From positions 1-14,554 of the forward strand of contig VBGO01000014.1 in NCBI GenBank assembly GCA_005882525.1: a DNA stretch of 14,554 nucleotides, read 5' to 3'. Origin of the DNA: Chloroflexota bacterium. Its GTDB lineage: Bacteria > Chloroflexota > Dormibacteria > CF-121. The notes beneath the pieces were generated by a model. The model was not told the DNA's origin and searched no databases. It worked only from the letters and a program-made list of their open reading frames with translations. The number at the start of each line of letters is the position of its first letter. Positions within the stretch are counted from its first letter, which is position 1. Both the position numbers and the translations under genes were made by a program. Positions 7,226 to 14,554 of the stretch are shown in pieces.

Positions 7226-8492
7226 GGTCCGGATGTTGCAGGCGCGCACCGACCTGACCAGCCGGATCGACATGGTCGATCCCGAGGTCGGCGCCGCCAT
7301 CCGCGACGAGTTCGAACGCCAACAGTACACGCTCGAATTGATCCCGTCAGAAAACATCGCCAGCCCGGCGGTCTTGCAGGCGCTGGGCTCACTGCTGAAC
7401 AACAAGTATGCCGAGGGCTACCCGGGCAAGCGCTACTACGGAGGCTGCGAGAACGTCGACCGGATCGAGACGCTCGCCATCGAGCGCGCCAAGGCACTGT
7501 TCGGCGCGGAACACGCCAACGTCCAGTCCCACTGTGGCACGACCGCCAACTACGCCGTCTACGCCACCGTCCTCAAGGTCGGCGACACGGTGCTGGGGAT
7601 GGACCTCAGCCACGGTGGGCACCTCAGTCATGGCAGCCCGGTGAATTTTTCCGGCAAGCTCTATCACTTCATTCCCTACGGGGTCGATCCCAACACCGAG
7701 CGGATCGATTACGACGTGCTCGAGCGGCAGGCGAAAGAGGTGCGGCCCAAGATGTTGCTGGCCGGCTACAGCGCGTACCCGCGAATCCTGGACTTCGAAC
7801 GGATGGCGGCGATTGCCCGGGCGGTCGACGCCTACTTCTTCGTCGATATGGCGCACTTCGCCGGCCTGGTCGCGGGCGGCGCACATCCGAGCCCGGTCCC
7901 GCACGCGGACTTCGTCAGCTTCACGACCCATAAGACGATGCGCGGGCCCTGGGGCGCGATGATCCTCTGCAAGGCCAAGTACGCCGCCGAAGTGGACAAG
8001 AGCGTCTTCCCGGGGAGCCAGGGCGGGCCGCACAACCATGCGATCGCCGGCAAGGCGGTGATGCTGGCCCAGTGGAAGACGTCGGAGTTCAAGTCCTATG
8101 CCCAGTCGGTGGTGAACAATGCGCGCGTGTTGGCTGAAGGGCTCACCAGTCGCAAACTGAGGCTGGTCAGCGGCGGGACGGACAACCACCTGATGCTGAT
8201 CGACCTGCGCCCCTTGAACTTGACCGGGAAGAAAGTCCAGGAAACGTTCGATACCGTCGGCATCACGGTGAATCGGAACTCGATTCCCTTCGATACCGCC
8301 AGCAAGTTCAACCCGAGTGGCATCCGGCTGGGAACGCCGTCGGTGACGACGCGGGGCATGGGGCCGCAGGAGATGAACCAGATCGCCGAGATGGTCGCGG
8401 AGCTGCTCTTCAACCTCGACGACCGAACGGTCCACGAGCAGGTGCGGGCCCGCAGCCGGGCCCTGTGCGAACGATTTCCACTGCCCTACTAG
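7224..8492 (+). CDS. glyA: Serine hydroxymethyltransferase
   Basis: 422 residues, full length. This PLP enzyme converts serine and tetrahydrofolate to glycine and 5,10-methylene-tetrahydrofolate, supplying one-carbon units. Strong family segments are ELIPSENI (38-45), NKYAEGYPGKRYYGG (60-74), HGGHLSHGSPVNFSGK (130-145), DMAHFAGLVA (208-217), TTHKT with the PLP lysine K237, NITVN-like GITVNRNSIP (346-355) and SGIRLGTP (365-372). Two usually conserved sites differ: the PLP-phosphate loop HSGSQAN reads HCGTTAN (103-109), and GPRGG after the lysine reads GPWGA (241-245). The start is uncertain between ATG 7224 and ATG 7233, as neither has a clear Shine-Dalgarno sequence. The gene follows tsaC by ten bases, and its 3' end overlaps the next gene by 28 bases if that gene starts at GTG 8465. 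Confidence 0.96.
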   Translation: MVRMLQARTDLTSRIDMVDPEVGAAIRDEFERQQYTLELIPSENIASPAVLQALGSLLNNKYAEGYPGKRYYGGCENVDRIETLAIERAKALFGAEHANVQSHCGTTANYAVYATVLKVGDTVLGMDLSHGGHLSHGSPVNFSGKLYHFIPYGVDPNTERIDYDVLERQAKEVRPKMLLAGYSAYPRILDFERMAAIARAVDAYFFVDMAHFAGLVAGGAHPSPVPHADFVSFTTHKTMRGPWGAMILCKAKYAAEVDKSVFPGSQGGPHNHAIAGKAVMLAQWKTSEFKSYAQSVVNNARVLAEGLTSRKLRLVSGGTDNHLMLIDLRPLNLTGKKVQETFDTVGITVNRNSIPFDTASKFNPSGIRLGTPSVTTRGMGPQEMNQIAEMVAELLFNLDDRTVHEQVRARSRALCERFPLPY

Positions 8493-9562
8493 CCGGCTCC
8501 AGCTTCTTCAGCGACCCGACCTTTTGGTCTGATTTCTCACCCGCTCGCTTCGGCCCGGCGCTGGTGCCGTTTCTTGCGGCGCTGGTCTGTACCGCGATCG
8601 TGGTGCTTCCGGCCCGCTGGCTCGCCTTCCGGCTGGGCGCCGTGGCGGAGCCGGGGGACCGCCGCATCCACCGCGAGCCGACCGCCCGGCTGGGCGGCCT
8701 GGCGATGTACCTGGGCTTCGGCCTGTCGGCCGCCCTCTTTTCGACCAACCCATCCACCCTCGGCCTGTTGCTGTCGGCCGCGGTCATCACCACGCTGATG
8801 GTCTTCGACGATCTGCGGGGTGTCCGTCCGCTGCTCAAGCTGCTCTTCCAGATCGGGGCCTCGCTGGTGGCCATCGTGGGATTCGGGATTTCCATCCAGT
8901 ACATCGGACTCCCCGGTGGGCACCCGGTCAGCCTGGCGCCCGCCGTAGCGATCCCGCTGACCCTGCTCTGGTTCGTGGGTCTGCAAAACACGGTCAATTT
9001 GATCGACGGCGTCGACGGGCTGGCGGCCGGCGTCGTGGCGATCGTGGCCGCCACCCTGCTGCTGGCTGCCATCAATCGAGGCGAACCCGACATTGTGATC
9101 CTGGCCGGAGCGCTGATCGGGGCCTGCGTCGGATTCCTCTTCTTCAACTGGCATCCCGCCCGCGTGTTCATGGGCGATAGCGGCAGCAATTTTCTGGGCT
9201 TCAGCCTGGCTGCGCTATCGGTCCTCTCGGTGGCGAAAGGGGCGATCGTGCTGGCCCTGGTCGTGCCGGTGGCCGCGCTCGCCATTCCGATCGTCGACAC
9301 GGCCTGGGCGATCGTCCGCCGGAGGCTGCGCGGCAAACCGATTGCGGCGCCCGATACCGAGCATCTGCACCACCGGCTGCTCGACTTCGGTCTGAGCCCC
9401 CGCGAGACGGCCCTCGTCTTCTACTTCGGCACCGCCATCTTCGCCGCTGTCGGCCTCGCCATCTACGGGCATAAGAAGGTCTTGCTTGGGGCCATCCTGC
9501 TGATGCTGTTGGGGATCGTGATCATCATGCTGCGCCGCTTCCGGCGAACCAGCCGGGGTTGA
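8465..9562 (+). CDS. WecA/TagO/MraY-like undecaprenyl-phosphate sugar-1-phosphate transferase
   Basis: 365 residues with about ten to eleven hydrophobic segments, a glycosyltransferase-4-type polyprenyl-phosphate phosphoglycosyltransferase. These enzymes move a sugar-1-phosphate (often GlcNAc-1-P) from a UDP-sugar to undecaprenyl phosphate at the inner membrane face, starting synthesis of teichoic acid, O-antigen, arabinogalactan or other wall polymers. Motifs are GDRRIHREPTARLGG (64-78), DD (115-116, Mg-binding), NLIDGVDGL (178-186), NWHPARVFMGDSGSNFLG (228-245) and the cytoplasmic HLHHRL loop (300-305). This pattern is WecA/TagO-like rather than MraY, and the gene is not in a murein cluster. 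The sugar cannot be specified. The GTG at 8465 overlaps glyA by 28 bases and adds ~33 residues before the first membrane segment; a GTG at 8564 is the alternative. A homologue between glyA and the atp operon is familiar in Actinobacteria and relatives. Confidence 0.88.
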   Translation: MRTISTALLAGSSFFSDPTFWSDFSPARFGPALVPFLAALVCTAIVVLPARWLAFRLGAVAEPGDRRIHREPTARLGGLAMYLGFGLSAALFSTNPSTLGLLLSAAVITTLMVFDDLRGVRPLLKLLFQIGASLVAIVGFGISIQYIGLPGGHPVSLAPAVAIPLTLLWFVGLQNTVNLIDGVDGLAAGVVAIVAATLLLAAINRGEPDIVILAGALIGACVGFLFFNWHPARVFMGDSGSNFLGFSLAALSVLSVAKGAIVLALVVPVAALAIPIVDTAWAIVRRRLRGKPIAAPDTEHLHHRLLDFGLSPRETALVFYFGTAIFAAVGLAIYGHKKVLLGAILLMLLGIVIIMLRRFRRTSRG

Positions 9563-9572
9563 GCTCGGTTCG
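9545..9572 (+). terminator. Hairpin spanning the wecA-like stop codon
   Basis: CGAACC (9545-9550) plus AGC (9551-9553) can pair with GCT (9563-9565) plus GGTTCG (9567-9572), with one bulged C at 9566. The nine-base loop contains the TGA stop. It separates the wecA-like gene from the atp operon. No T-run follows, so it may be a weak or Rho-assisted terminator or a 3'-end-stabilising structure. Confidence 0.35.
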
Positions 9573-9597
9573 GGCGCTCACCGGATGGCGAGTTGAA

Positions 9598-9618
9598 TTC
9601 AGCCCCTGCTAAGCTGAA
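9598..9618 (+). repeat. Inverted repeat overlapping the putative atp promoter -10
   Basis: TTCAGC (9598-9603) and GCTGAA (9613-9618) are perfect inverted arms around a nine-base spacer. The outer bases CGAG (9589-9592) and CTCG (9619-9622) are also complementary, but the left side has five extra bases. The right arm overlaps the putative -10 (9610-9615), so the element could be an operator. Chance occurrence is not excluded. Confidence 0.35.
9607..9615 (+). promoter_or_regulatory. Extended -10 promoter element for the atp operon
   Basis: TGCTAAGCT fits an extended -10 (TGn followed by TAAGCT) located 32 bases before the atpZ-like GTG, with a predicted transcription start near 9622. No good -35 hexamer sits at 16-18 bases upstream, which is tolerated by extended -10 promoters. 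The only sizeable gap before the ATP synthase genes is here, which supports a promoter. Confidence 0.4.
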
Positions 9619-9637
9619 CTCGTTGAGGCCCCACCCC

Positions 9638-9642
9638 GGAGG
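9638..9642 (+). promoter_or_regulatory. Shine-Dalgarno deciding the atpZ start
   Basis: GGAGG lies five bases before the GTG at 9648 and favours that codon over the downstream ATG at 9681. Confidence 0.65.
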
Positions 9643-9647
9643 CAATC

Positions 9648-9911
9648 GTGGCCCCGACGGATAAGCGCGAGGAGCCTGGCATGGATCATCCTATTCACGC
9701 TGCAGCGACACCGCGCGGTCGCGCTCCCTCGGGCGGCGAGCTGGCCGGTCTCGGTGTGTTGTTGGCCACCGTCGTCGTTCTCCCGCTGCTGATCGGGGCG
9801 GTGCTCGACAACGTGATCCATACCGCGCCGCTGCTGCTGTTCGTTGGGCTCGTGATCGGGATTGTCGCCGGCGGCGCCGTCGTCTACACGAGGTTCAAGC
9901 AGTACCTGTGA
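9648..9911 (+). CDS. atpZ: AtpZ-like small membrane protein of the ATP synthase operon
   Basis: 87 residues with two hydrophobic segments (about 32-52 and 60-82) joined by a short loop with LDNVIHTAP. The arrangement 'LxG..LD...xTxP' between two helices is typical of AtpZ, the short protein found first in many atp operons, with proposed roles in F0 assembly or Mg2+/Ca2+ transport. Its function is not settled. The first ~30 residues are hydrophilic. The GTG start is favoured over the in-frame ATG at 9681 because GGAGG (9638-9642) lies five bases before it. Its TGA overlaps the GTG of the next gene by four bases. The assignment rests on size, topology, the LD motif and position; sequence identity in this family is low, so an AtpI-like label is also possible. 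Confidence 0.7.
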   Translation: MAPTDKREEPGMDHPIHAAATPRGRAPSGGELAGLGVLLATVVVLPLLIGAVLDNVIHTAPLLLFVGLVIGIVAGGAVVYTRFKQYL

Positions 9912-10246
9912 ACAGACGACTGCTCCGCAACACGCTGGCCGCCTCCGGAATGGCAGCCGTCGCCGTGATGGCCTTTGGGTTCACAACGGGACAGGTCAAG
10001 AATGGCGTGGCGCTGGCGATCGGCCTGCTGGTCGGTAGCGCAAACGGCCTGTTGGTCCAGCGCTCACTCGCACTCGGGGTCGGCTTTACGGCCGTCAGCC
10101 TCGTCCGGTTGCTGGGCCTGACAGGGCTGGGATTGGGCATCGGATTGCTGATCGGTCTGTCGCAAGTCTGGCTGGTGGTGGGCGGGATCGCGGTCGCCCA
10201 ACTGGTGCTCGCCGGATTCGCGGTTCGGGAGGCGCTGGCCCGATGA
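9908..10246 (+). CDS. atpI: AtpI-like ATP synthase assembly protein
   Basis: 112 residues with four hydrophobic segments (about 11-29, 33-50, 58-80 and 84-106) and few charged residues. The small glycine-rich helices with GLLVGSANGLLVQRSLALG (38-56) fit the 'ATP synthase subunit I' type, which helps assemble the c-ring in some bacteria. It sits between the AtpZ-like gene and atpB and overlaps both by four bases (GTGA at 9908-9911 and ATGA at 10243-10246), so all three are probably translationally coupled. Sequence conservation in this family is weak, so the assignment relies on topology and position. It is unlikely to be a structural subunit of the finished enzyme. Confidence 0.65.
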   Translation: MNRRLLRNTLAASGMAAVAVMAFGFTTGQVKNGVALAIGLLVGSANGLLVQRSLALGVGFTAVSLVRLLGLTGLGLGIGLLIGLSQVWLVVGGIAVAQLVLAGFAVREALAR

Positions 10247-11091
10247 TTTTCCTGGCCGAAGTCCCACCCGGCACCCATCCGACGGTTGGCGTGTGCGGTT
10301 CCTGGTACTGCACCTTCAACTACGACAGTCTGATCTCCAGCGCCGTCGCCATCATGATCACGCTCATCGTCGGTTTCTGGGTCGCGTACCGCTTGAGCCA
10401 CGGAGTCCCGGGCAAGCTGCAGCTGCTCTTCGAATTTCTGATTGACTACGTGCGCGGGCTGATCAGAGAGTCGGTCGGAGAAGGCGGTGGCTTCATCGTG
10501 CCGCTGGCGATGACGATCGGCTTTTACATCCTGGTCGCCAACTGGCTTGACTTCTTTCCGCTGGCCGGTCCGGTCCACCCCGCCAACGCCGACCTCAATC
10601 AGACCCTGGCCATGGCCCTGGTGGTGATCATCATCGTCCAGGGCTACAGTCTTCGCGTGCTTGGGGTGGGTGGATACTTTCGTCGCTTCACCAAGCCGTT
10701 CGAGATGGCGCTGCCGATTCGAATCCTCTTCATTCCGCTCAACGTCATCGAGGAGATCGTCAAGCCGGTCACGCTCTCCTTGCGGTTGTTCGGCAACATC
10801 TTTGCCGGAACGCTGATGGTGTACCTGCTTGGGCTGCTGATCAGCTACGTCGCGAGCCTGGTGCCGACGGGACTGCCGGGGAGCGCCTTCGGGGTGGTGC
10901 TCACCCCGATCGTGGAGGGATTACTGATCCTGTGGAAGGCGTTCGACATCTTTTTCGTCGGCAGCATCCAGGCATTTATCTTCACCCTGCTCACCATCAT
11001 CTATTTCGGCATGGCGCGCGAAGGTCTCGAAGAAGAGGGGCATGGCACACATCCACGCCCGGCCCCGGCAGCGGTAGAAACAGGAGGGTAA
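10243..11091 (+). CDS. atpB: F0F1 ATP synthase subunit a
   Basis: 282 residues, polytopic. Subunit a forms the two ion half-channels against the c-ring. The essential arginine is R181 in VTLSLRLFGNIFAG (176-189), equivalent to Escherichia coli aR210. The assembly motif PANADLNQTLAMAL (113-126) and the C-terminal helix segment IQAFIFTLLTIIYFG are also present. Membrane segments begin near residue 33. The ~28-residue N-terminus carries two cysteines five residues apart (C18, C23). A hydrophilic ~20-residue tail rich in Pro, Glu and His follows the last helix. The ATG forms an ATGA overlap with the upstream stop, with GGGAGG (10227-10232) ten bases away, a slightly long spacing. atpE follows after four bases. 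Confidence 0.95.
   Translation: MIFLAEVPPGTHPTVGVCGSWYCTFNYDSLISSAVAIMITLIVGFWVAYRLSHGVPGKLQLLFEFLIDYVRGLIRESVGEGGGFIVPLAMTIGFYILVANWLDFFPLAGPVHPANADLNQTLAMALVVIIIVQGYSLRVLGVGGYFRRFTKPFEMALPIRILFIPLNVIEEIVKPVTLSLRLFGNIFAGTLMVYLLGLLISYVASLVPTGLPGSAFGVVLTPIVEGLLILWKAFDIFFVGSIQAFIFTLLTIIYFGMAREGLEEEGHGTHPRPAPAAVETGG
11082..11087 (+). promoter_or_regulatory. Strong Shine-Dalgarno for atpE
   Basis: A perfect AGGAGG lies inside the 3' end of atpB, eight bases before the atpE ATG. It fits the need for many copies of subunit c. Confidence 0.7.
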
Positions 11092-11095
11092 GGTC

Positions 11096-11350
11096 ATGAA
11101 TCACGCGATCGTCCTTGCGGGAGCGCTCATCGCCGCCGGAATTGCACTGGGTGGCGGCGCGATTGGCGCCGCCGTCGGCGACGGCCTGGCCGGCAACGCC
11201 ACCATCCAGGGTACGGCTCGGCAGCCAGAAGCCCAGGCCCGCCTCCAGATCATCATGTTCCTGATCATCGGCCTAGTGGAGGCGATGTACTTCATCAACC
11301 TCGCGCTCGGCTTTTACTTCATCACGGCCGTGGCCAGCGGGGTGAAGTAG
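11096..11350 (+). CDS. atpE: F0F1 ATP synthase subunit c
   Basis: 84 residues forming the standard hairpin of two membrane helices: helix 1 (about 4-35) with the glycine-rich run ALGGGAIGAAVGDGLAG, a polar loop ARQPE (41-45), and helix 2 (about 50-78) carrying the ion-binding carboxylate E62 in GLVEAMYFI. Residues after E62 are Ala-Met-Tyr rather than the Ser/Thr seen in sodium-binding c subunits, and no helix-1 glutamine sits at the sodium-ligand position, so a proton-driven ring is the better inference. It follows a perfect AGGAGG and has an ATG start, consistent with high expression. Multiple copies assemble into the rotor ring against subunit a. Confidence 0.96.
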   Translation: MNHAIVLAGALIAAGIALGGGAIGAAVGDGLAGNATIQGTARQPEAQARLQIIMFLIIGLVEAMYFINLALGFYFITAVASGVK

Positions 11351-11351
11351 A

Positions 11352-11882
11352 TTGCATTTTCCGGTCGTCCCGCTCGACGCCGGGCTGCTCGACATCAACG
11401 GCACCCTGATCGCCGAGATCGTCGCCTTCTTGCTGATGCTGGGGGTGCTGGCGAGGTGGGTCTACCCACCGATTATTAAGGCGGCGGAAGCGCGCCAACT
11501 GCAGATCAAGCAGCAGCAGGAGCAGGCAGAAAAGGCGCGCCAGGAAGCTGAAGCGCGGCTGCAAGCGGCCCAGGAAGAGATTCAGAAGGCGCGGCTGCAG
11601 GCTGGGCAGATCATCGAGCAGGCGAATCGGGCTGCCGAGCGGATTCAGCAGGAGGCGCAGGAGAAGGCGCGGGAGGAGGCGCGGCGCATCGTCGAAACAG
11701 CCAGCCGGGACATCGACGCCGAGCGCAAGCGGGCAATCCAGGCGATTCGCCTGCAGATGGCGGACATCGTCACCCAGGCGGTGCGCCGGATCGTCGGCGA
11801 AAACCTGGACGACCAACGGCATCGTCAACTGATCGAGGCCACCATCGAGCAGGTGGAGAAGGAGCCGAGTGCCTCGCAGTAA
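11352..11882 (+). CDS. atpF: F0F1 ATP synthase subunit b
   Basis: 176 residues. A single N-terminal membrane helix (about 17-36, IAEIVAFLLMLGVLARWVYPP region) is followed by a long Ala/Glu/Gln/Arg-rich coiled-coil (about 45-165), the peripheral stalk that links F0 to the delta subunit and F1. Length and layout are normal. The start is TTG, one base after the atpE stop, with GGTGA (11341-11345) six bases upstream as a partial Shine-Dalgarno; no ATG or GTG in frame keeps the membrane helix intact. Its end overlaps atpH by 14 bases. Only one b gene is seen, so the stalk is presumably a homodimer, unless a b' gene lies elsewhere. Confidence 0.94.
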   Translation: MHFPVVPLDAGLLDINGTLIAEIVAFLLMLGVLARWVYPPIIKAAEARQLQIKQQQEQAEKARQEAEARLQAAQEEIQKARLQAGQIIEQANRAAERIQQEAQEKAREEARRIVETASRDIDAERKRAIQAIRLQMADIVTQAVRRIVGENLDDQRHRQLIEATIEQVEKEPSASQ

Positions 11883-12399
11883 CATCGCCCGCCGCTACGC
11901 CCAAGGGATTTTCCAGCTGGCCGACGCGGAACACGACCTCGATGCCTGGCGGAACGAGCTGGCTCAGCTGGACGCGCTGCTGCAGGATGACGTGCTGCGG
12001 GCCGCCTTCGCCAACCCTGCCGTCAGCACGCCGCGGCGGATGGAGCTGGCTCGCAAGCTGGCGCCGGAGCTGCGACCGGAAACTCAGAACCTGCTCCGCC
12101 TCTTGATTGAGCACCGCCGCACCTCGGAGATGCCCGCCATCCGGCGCGAGTTCGAGCGGATGGCCGACGAGGCCGCCGGCATCGTGATTGTGGCCCTGAC
12201 CACCGCCGTCGATCTCGACGAAGCAGAACGCCGGCGCTACGAGCGGGCGCTAGCCGATCGGCTCGGCAAGAAAGTCCGAATGGAGTATCGACACGATCCA
12301 GGATTGGTTGCCGGCGCGACCGTGCGGATTGGCGACCGGCTCATCGACGGCAGCGTGCGCACCCAGCTGGATCGGCTGCGCCAGCGGCTGGCAGGATAG
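11869..12399 (+). CDS. atpH: F0F1 ATP synthase subunit delta (OSCP)
   Basis: 176 residues, normal for delta/OSCP, which joins the peripheral stalk to the top of F1. The N-terminal helical domain opens with IARRYAQGIFQLA (6-18), close to the family pattern 'ARRYA.AlF.lA'. The C-terminal part has the conserved DPGLVAGATVRIGDRLIDGSVRTQL stretch (beginning near 141), matching the usual 'dp.LiGGi.ir.gd.viDgSv...L'. The GTG start lies inside the end of atpF, with GGAG (11861-11864) four bases upstream. The TAG stop is immediately followed by the atpA ribosome binding site. Confidence 0.94.
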   Translation: MPRSNIARRYAQGIFQLADAEHDLDAWRNELAQLDALLQDDVLRAAFANPAVSTPRRMELARKLAPELRPETQNLLRLLIEHRRTSEMPAIRREFERMADEAAGIVIVALTTAVDLDEAERRRYERALADRLGKKVRMEYRHDPGLVAGATVRIGDRLIDGSVRTQLDRLRQRLAG

Positions 12400-12403
12400 G
12401 AGG
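12398..12403 (+). promoter_or_regulatory. Strong Shine-Dalgarno for atpA
   Basis: A perfect AGGAGG overlaps the atpH stop codon and lies eight bases before the atpA ATG, supporting that start. Confidence 0.7.
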
Positions 12404-12411
12404 CGAAGCAC

Positions 12412-14028
<1,617 letters not shown>

Positions 14029-14029
14029 C

Positions 14030-14554
14030 CTGGCCACCCTTGCCGAGATCCGCCGCCGGATCGCCAGCATGAAGAACACGCAGCAGATCACACGTGCCAT
14101 GCAGGCCGTCGCGGCCTCCAAGCTGCGACGGGTGCAGGCCAGGGCAGAAGCCTCCCGGCCTTATGCGGACCGGATGGCGGAGGTGCTCACCGAGGTGGCG
14201 AGCCGAGCCAGCGGGTCTGCGCATCCATTCCTCACCGAGCGGCCGATCAAGAAACGATTGCTCATCCTGGTCACGGCCGATCGCGGGCTGGCGGGCGGGC
14301 TCAACGTCAATGCCATCCGTGCGGGGCTGACCTACATCCGGCAGGGCGAGGACACCGTGCTGGACACCATCGGCCGAAAGGGTCGCGATTACTTTCGTCG
14401 TATTGGGGTGCCGATCATCGCCGAGGTCTCGCAGACTGGTGACCGCACGGAACTCAAGGACATCCTCCCGGCGGTCACGGTGGCGAGGGACGAGTACCTG
14501 AAGGGAAACGTCGACCAGGTCGCCCTCCTCTATACGCATTTTGCCTCGATCAGC
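14030..14554 (+). CDS. atpG: F0F1 ATP synthase subunit gamma, N-terminal part (3' end outside the window), apparent CTG start
   Basis: 175 codons of the rotor shaft subunit gamma, open to the window edge. Reading CTG as Met gives MATLAEIRRRIASMKNTQQI, which matches the family N-terminus ('MA.L.EIr.RI.S.knT.qIT.AM') residue for residue, followed by TRAMQAVAASKLRR. The mid-domain has ILVTADRGLAGGLN, like the usual 'l..sDrGLcGg.N', and IGRKGRDYFRRIG. No ATG, GTG or TTG lies in frame for at least 80 bases before the CTG, and the next in-frame ATG (14069) would delete the first 13 residues of the N-terminal helix. AAGGAG (14017-14022) sits seven bases upstream. A sequencing error changing ATG to CTG is the alternative. 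About 110 C-terminal residues, including the second coiled-coil strand, are missing. Confidence 0.93.
   Translation, partial: MATLAEIRRRIASMKNTQQITRAMQAVAASKLRRVQARAEASRPYADRMAEVLTEVASRASGSAHPFLTERPIKKRLLILVTADRGLAGGLNVNAIRAGLTYIRQGEDTVLDTIGRKGRDYFRRIGVPIIAEVSQTGDRTELKDILPAVTVARDEYLKGNVDQVALLYTHFASIS

Noticed and set aside
7389..8435. 348-codon open frame on the minus strand opposite glyA
   Set aside because: Mirror of a high-GC coding frame; the translation is His/Arg/Val/Gly-rich, has no recognisable motif, and lies wholly opposite the strongly supported glyA.
8410..9336. 308-codon open frame on the minus strand opposite the wecA-like gene
   Set aside because: Ser/Arg/Thr/Pro-rich antisense shadow with no motif and no gap of its own; the plus-strand gene has all its family motifs.
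11096..11350. Sodium-dependent ATP synthase
   Set aside because: The residues following E62 are Ala-Met-Tyr and the helix-1 glutamine ligand is absent, so the sodium-site signature is not met.

Overview
The window is a gene-dense, high-GC bacterial chromosome segment in which every gene reads left to right. The likely source is a member of the Chloroflexota / 'Candidatus Dormibacterota' side of the Terrabacteria. That placement is an inference from three things: GC-rich codon use, the order rpmE - DUF1385 - prfA - prmC - tsaC-like - glyA - wecA-like - atp operon, and heavy use of non-ATG starts (about 10 of 18 visible starts). No marker here fixes the phylum. I see no insertion sequence, prophage, CRISPR array, tRNA or rRNA, and no gap longer than about 100 bases.

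Layout. Positions 3-317 are the C-terminal end of a class II fructose-1,6-bisphosphatase (glpX). A promoter-like site at 354-383 then serves a membrane-anchored LysM/M23 cell-wall peptidase (409-1368). Next come a radical SAM enzyme of unrecognised function (1392-2657) and an M50 site-2-type protease (2657-3520) whose start overlaps the radical SAM stop by one base. From 3533 the window is a translation and housekeeping block: ribosomal protein L31 (rpmE), a DUF1385/YqhQ membrane protein, release factor 1 (prfA), its glutamine methyltransferase (prmC), a Sua5/YrdC/TsaC-type tRNA threonylcarbamoyl-AMP synthase, serine hydroxymethyltransferase (glyA), and a WecA/TagO-like phosphoglycosyltransferase.

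After an 85-base gap with a hairpin and a promoter-like site comes the F-type ATP synthase operon: atpZ-like, atpI-like, atpB (a), atpE (c), atpF (b), atpH (delta), atpA (alpha) and the start of atpG (gamma), which runs off the right edge. atpG appears to begin with CTG: no ATG, GTG or TTG lies in frame at or just before the conserved N-terminus, and a good Shine-Dalgarno sequence sits seven bases upstream.

How the genes work together. prfA and prmC are a functional pair, since PrmC methylates the GGQ glutamine of RF1, and they overlap by 17 bases. The atp genes encode one complex in canonical order. The LysM/M23 peptidase, radical SAM enzyme and M50 protease form a less understood trio, and the radical SAM / M50 pair is the part with most room for unknown biology. 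I found no convincing new multi-gene system. The best second-look items are the atpG CTG start, the start-codon pattern across the atp operon, the uncharacterised radical SAM / M50 pair, and substitutions at normally conserved active-site positions of GlyA and PrmC.
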